A program made the translations under genes and the position numbers. From Lepiota brunneoincarnata (taxonomy: Eukaryota; Basidiomycota; Agaricomycetes; Agaricales; Agaricaceae), in NCBI GenBank assembly GCA_023014365.1, contig JAEBUN010000001.1:248001-312000 (forward strand): DNA of 64,000 bases. Direction: 5' to 3'. How positions within the stretch are numbered: position 1 is the stretch's first letter; every line of letters starts with the position of its first letter. Below the pieces are notes generated by a model. That model saw nothing but the letters and a program-made list of their open reading frames with translations. It ran no database searches and was not told the DNA's origin. This document shows positions 60,305 through 64,000 of the stretch, piece by piece.

Positions 60305-63300
60305 ATGAGCAATCCCAACCTCTACGCCTCCTCCCAGTCCTTTATCCCTGGCTCCGGCCCTAATCCCGCAGGTATAAACCCTGCCATGCTCGCCGGTGGG
60401 TTTCAAAACGGACCAGTGGGTGGCCAGCAGCAGTCCAAGTTTCCACCTACCAACTCTTTTGGTGGCGGCGCTGTCAATCCTGCCCAGCTCATGGGAGGTC
60501 CTGGTGGAGGTATCAATATGGGTATGAACCTCAACCAGATCAACGCCAATCCCATGGGTGGCAGTGTGAACCCTGCCCAGCTGCTTCAGCAACAGCACCA
60601 GCAGCACCAGCAGCAACACCATCACCACGGCATGATGAATGGCGCGATGGGTGGCATGGGTGCTATGAACATGAACATGAACATGAATATGATGAACATG
60701 AGCCCCGCTATGGGAATGACCGGCATGTCGGGGATGGGTAATGTGAGTGGGATCAATCCCACTCCGTTATCTCAGCTCGAAAATTCTGGCTTCAATCCCA
60801 TGGTGCAGTCTCAGCACCCCTCTCACAACCAGCAACCCCAGCCTCAAATGATCCAGCGGCCGTCTGCTGCCCAGCCCCCACTCACACCTCAGCAACAAAT
60901 GATGCTCACTGCGCTCGGGATGACGCGCGAACAATTTTTTTCACTTACCCAGGCAGAGCGACAAACCGCTTGGATGAAACTGCTGACCCAGATGCAAGGC
61001 CCTTCGAACCCCAACCCCACCCAGCAGCAACAACAAATGATGCCTCCTCCCGCCCCCCCACAGTCCCAGGCCGGTCCGATAAGTGTCCCAGGCCGGCCAC
61101 CAACATCCCAAGGACATGGACCTCCCCAGCCTGGTCATCAGCAAAGACCACCAACCGCCCAAGGTCACCACCGTCCTCCGACTGCCCAAGGCCAACATCA
61201 ACTATCCCACCAACAACAACAGCAGCAGCAGCAACAGCAGCAACTACAACAACATCGGCCAACGACGGCGCAGGGAATGCAGCGCCCGCCGACTGCTCAG
61301 GGTATGCAAAGACCACCCACTGCTCAAGGGCATCGCGTCGCTTCTGGGACCGCTCCTGGTTCTCAGCCACAGACGCCGAATCCTGCCGCTGCTACTTTGG
61401 CTATGGGAATGGGTCAGATGCAGCCTCGGCCGCTCACGGCTCAGGATCACAGACCAGGCGGTCAACAGGCGAGGCCACCCACGGTTCAAGGAATGCCACA
61501 GACACCTACCAATGTCAACGTCCCTGGAATCAGGCCTCCGACGGTACAGTCTGGTGTCGGCCAGCAAATTTCGAGACCTGGAACGGCGTTGAGCCACGGC
61601 TCACCAGTTAGTGCTGGTGGGAGTGCTAGCGCACAAAGTCCCGGTGGAAGGCCACCAAGTCGTATCGGTGAACAGGTGAATCTTCCTCAATTTGTACGTA
61701 TCCCTGTGTTTATTCATCTTTTATAGGCATATGCAATTAATGGATACCCCAAGCCGCCCTCCCAACAGGGACCACATATGCAGTCACAGCCCAACCCATA
61801 CCCGTCAACTCCTCAGCAACAAGGCTCCTTCGCCCAGAAGAACCAAGGCCAGGGACAGTTCGGGTTATCGCATATGAATCCGCCTTCGACTCCTCAAAAC
61901 CAAGGAATGATGCAGCACAACCAAGCTCAAGCCAACTTGCTCGCTCACCAAACTCTTCAGCAACAGCAACAATTTATGCAGGGTCCCGGTAGGGGATCTT
62001 CACCTACGTTTGGAGGCTTCTCTACTGGCCAACAGAACATGGGAATGCAAGGCTCGCCCCCACCAATGTCAATACCTGGCTCTCCCTACCGCGGCGCAAA
62101 GAGAAAGATCGACTCGCCGCACATGGCCGGGGCAAGTCCGATGGGCCCGCCTTCCATGATGCCCAACCGATCGGTGTCCCTGTCGAATTCTAGTTCGGGT
62201 GACTTTGGAGCCGGTGCGAACGGGATACCTGGTGCCGTCGGTATGCAGAATCTGGCACACCAAGGTCCAACCCAGAGCCCTCGCCCCCCCAATTCTGGTG
62301 ATATGATCAACATGAACTTTCCCTCAACGACGATGGGTGGGCCACAAACGCCGCAGAGGCCCGGAAATATGATGCCTAGTGGGACCCCAGGTTTGGGCGC
62401 TGGTCAGCCTGCGGGGCCGACTGGCACTCCGATGGGACTTGCCCAACTTCAGCAGCAGCAACAAGGAAGGCAGGCGTCCTTGCCACCCGGTCCATCGCCC
62501 TTGCAAAAGGAGTCTTCGCTGGGGGTCGGAATGCCCAGTGGCCCTATGAATATGGGTATGGGTATCAGGTCGAGCGTTCCCCCTGCTGTCCCGGGACCTA
62601 ATGCTCCTGGTCCCGTTGCGAGGACACCTAGCACTGTCGCCGGGACCCCTGCTCCTGGACCCTCGTCCTCGACTACCCCTGCCGCCGCCGCCTCTGGCGG
62701 TAACGTACTCTCTGCCTCAACATCTTCCGCTACACAACTTCCACCACTCCCCGCCAACGTCAACCTCAATCCTGTGGTGACTGTGGTTACACCAGTGCCA
62801 CTTGTCGACAGTCTGAAACACATACCCCCGATTGGCGAGGATGAGATCGAGGCAATTCAGGGGTGGATGAAGAAGGATAAGGAGTATGAAGGCGTGTTGA
62901 GGAAGATGAAAGAGAGGATGGCAAACGAGATGAGGGGGATGTTTGGTGGTCCTGCGTGGTGGGAGAAGGGAGCACCAGATGTGGATGTGAATAGGTGGAA
63001 GAGGGGAAGGGAGGGATTTGATGTAAGATACCCCTTGAGACGGGGGAAGGAGAAGGAGGGGAGGGAAAGGAGGAAGAGACCAAGGGAGGGATTGAGATTG
63101 TATGCTGTTTCTTCTCTCTTCAGGAGTGGACCTGCTAATTTCCTTCCCCTTCCCGTTCTAGACCAAGAAAACTGGATTCGGAAGAAGCGGACCGCCCAGA
63201 GCAGCTTGTGCCCATCCGATTGGAGTTTGATGTTGAACATCATAAGATGAGAGATACGTTTGTGTGGAATTTGAATGGTGTGTTCTATTGTTTCTCTGGG

Positions 63301-64000
63301 GTTGCTGTCAAGTGAACCGTTGTTGTAGACCCTGTTGTCACACCTGAAACATTTGCCCAATCCATCGTTGATGATTATAATCTCTCGCATAGCTATCACT
63401 CCGTCATCGTCAAATCGATTCAGGAGCAGTTGAGTGACTTTAGAGCACACTCACTCAACTATGACGTGGACTCTGGTGAACTCGTGGTTGATCTCCAGAC
63501 TGAGATACCTATACAGCAGGGTGGGCTAGATGAGTCGCAAGGCAAGTGGTGGGAAGCATGGAGAAAACGAGCGAAGAGCGAGGGTGGAACTGCGCCGAGG
63601 CGATCGAAGAAGAAACGGAAGATGGTTGTAGATGGCAGTAATGCTGTTGCAGGTGCGATGGTGAAAGTGGAAGATGCGAAGAAGAAACTTGATGTATCAA
63701 TGGAAGTAGAGGACTTTGGAAGACCGATGTCGATCGATGAGATCAAGCTGGATGAGGAGTTGATGCATGAAGAGATGAGGATTCTTGTCAGGGTACGTGT
63801 ATTCGGCTGATAGCTGATTGGTGATTGACATGGTGGTCCTGTCCTCCGGCAGTTGGATATTATCGTGGGCTCCATGAAGCTTGAAGATCAATTTGAATGG
63901 GATCTGGAAAACAATGTAGTTACTCCCGAAGAGTTTGCGGAGGTGTACGCCCAGGATTTAGGTCTTGGAGGGGAATTCAAGTATGCCAACGTATTCTTGT
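60305..64000 (+). CDS. SNF5: SNF5/SMARCB1 chromatin-remodelling subunit, 5' part
   Basis: Core subunit of SWI/SNF (and RSC-type) remodelers; the 3' end lies beyond the window. Start MSNPNLYASSQSFIPGSG. About 800 residues of low-complexity Q/M/G/P sequence follow, including Met-Asn runs near 60670, poly-Gln near 61210, and a degenerate heptad RPPTAQG repeated about nine times between 61080 and 61560. The conserved part then begins: GEDEIEAIQGWMKKDKEYEG, an exon join at about 63101/63162 giving EGLRL-PRKLDSEEADRPEQ, LVPIRLEFDVEHHKMRDTFV and VTPETFAQSIVDDYNL (repeat 1). After a basic Lys-rich insertion comes LDIIVGSMKLEDQFEWDLEN, then PEEFAEVYAQDLGLGGEF (repeat 2). Frame and splice joints are consistent. 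Confidence 0.93.
61080..61560 (+). repeat. Degenerate RPPTAQG heptad repeat
   Basis: Coding repeat inside the SNF5 N-terminus, about nine copies of R-P-(P/T/L)-T-(A/V/S)-Q-(G/D/S) separated by Q/H/P-rich spacers. Codons vary between copies, so the protein motif rather than the DNA is conserved. Confidence 0.7.

Overview
The window reads as nuclear DNA of a filamentous basidiomycete, most likely an Agaricomycete. Genes are dense, on both strands, and broken by many 47-70 nt GT-AG introns. The content is typical of the group: F-box/leucine-rich paralogs, a CBM1 secreted protein, fungal sesquiterpene synthases, a Ty1/copia retrotransposon and a large Q/M-rich SNF5. I cannot name the genus; a Rhizoctonia/Ceratobasidium relative is only a guess.

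Left part (1-20 kb): 3' end of a short-chain dehydrogenase, an F-box protein, a KPWE-motif peroxisomal protein (PEX39-like, with a frame break), an EST1/SMG7 protein (-), a Rad5/ULS1-type SNF2 ATPase (-), FAD synthase (-), then the two enzymes of de novo GDP-L-fucose synthesis side by side on + (epimerase/reductase with two frame breaks, and an intact GDP-mannose 4,6-dehydratase), a secreted CBM1 protein (-) and a broken F-box gene. Many single-base frame breaks lie between 13.7 and 19.6 kb; they are either decay or assembly indels.

Central accessory region (20-50 kb): two tandem sesquiterpene synthases, co-duplicated with a multi-membrane-span gene that is a pseudogene between them and intact at 35-36 kb. 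Then three paralogs (A 26.5-30.1, B 37.4-46.5, C 47.2-49.1 kb) of an unrecognised modular family. All share an N-terminal module of about 390 residues. A and B carry a P-loop GTPase domain at the C-terminus, C an SH3 domain. The linker is encoded by 75-nt, phase-1 exons. In A these have been amplified, together with their 47-nt introns, into a nearly perfect 122-bp tandem array: a minisatellite whose unit is an exon plus an intron. B is dead (frame break, stop codon, a complete 5.5-kb copia element in intron 1, another insertion in exon 2). Scraps of a biotin-protein ligase gene lie beside A and between B and C, and the intact ligase follows C, so a ligase-plus-family-gene unit was probably duplicated in tandem. 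Between A and B sit a RING E3 gene and a triose-phosphate-type transporter sharing a 124-bp divergent promoter, plus the intact multi-span gene.

Right part (49-64 kb): biotin-protein ligase (-), a promethin-like lipid-droplet protein (+), a cytochrome P450 (-), an alpha/beta hydrolase lacking its nucleophilic serine (+), a small Thr/Ala-rich ORF (-) and the start of SNF5/SMARCB1 (+), which runs off the end.

The A/B/C family is the best candidate for an undescribed system: a constant N-module, a repeat linker that can change length without breaking frame, and exchangeable signalling domains, in a duplication-rich locus. Any immune or self-recognition role is inference. No tRNA, rRNA or CRISPR was seen.
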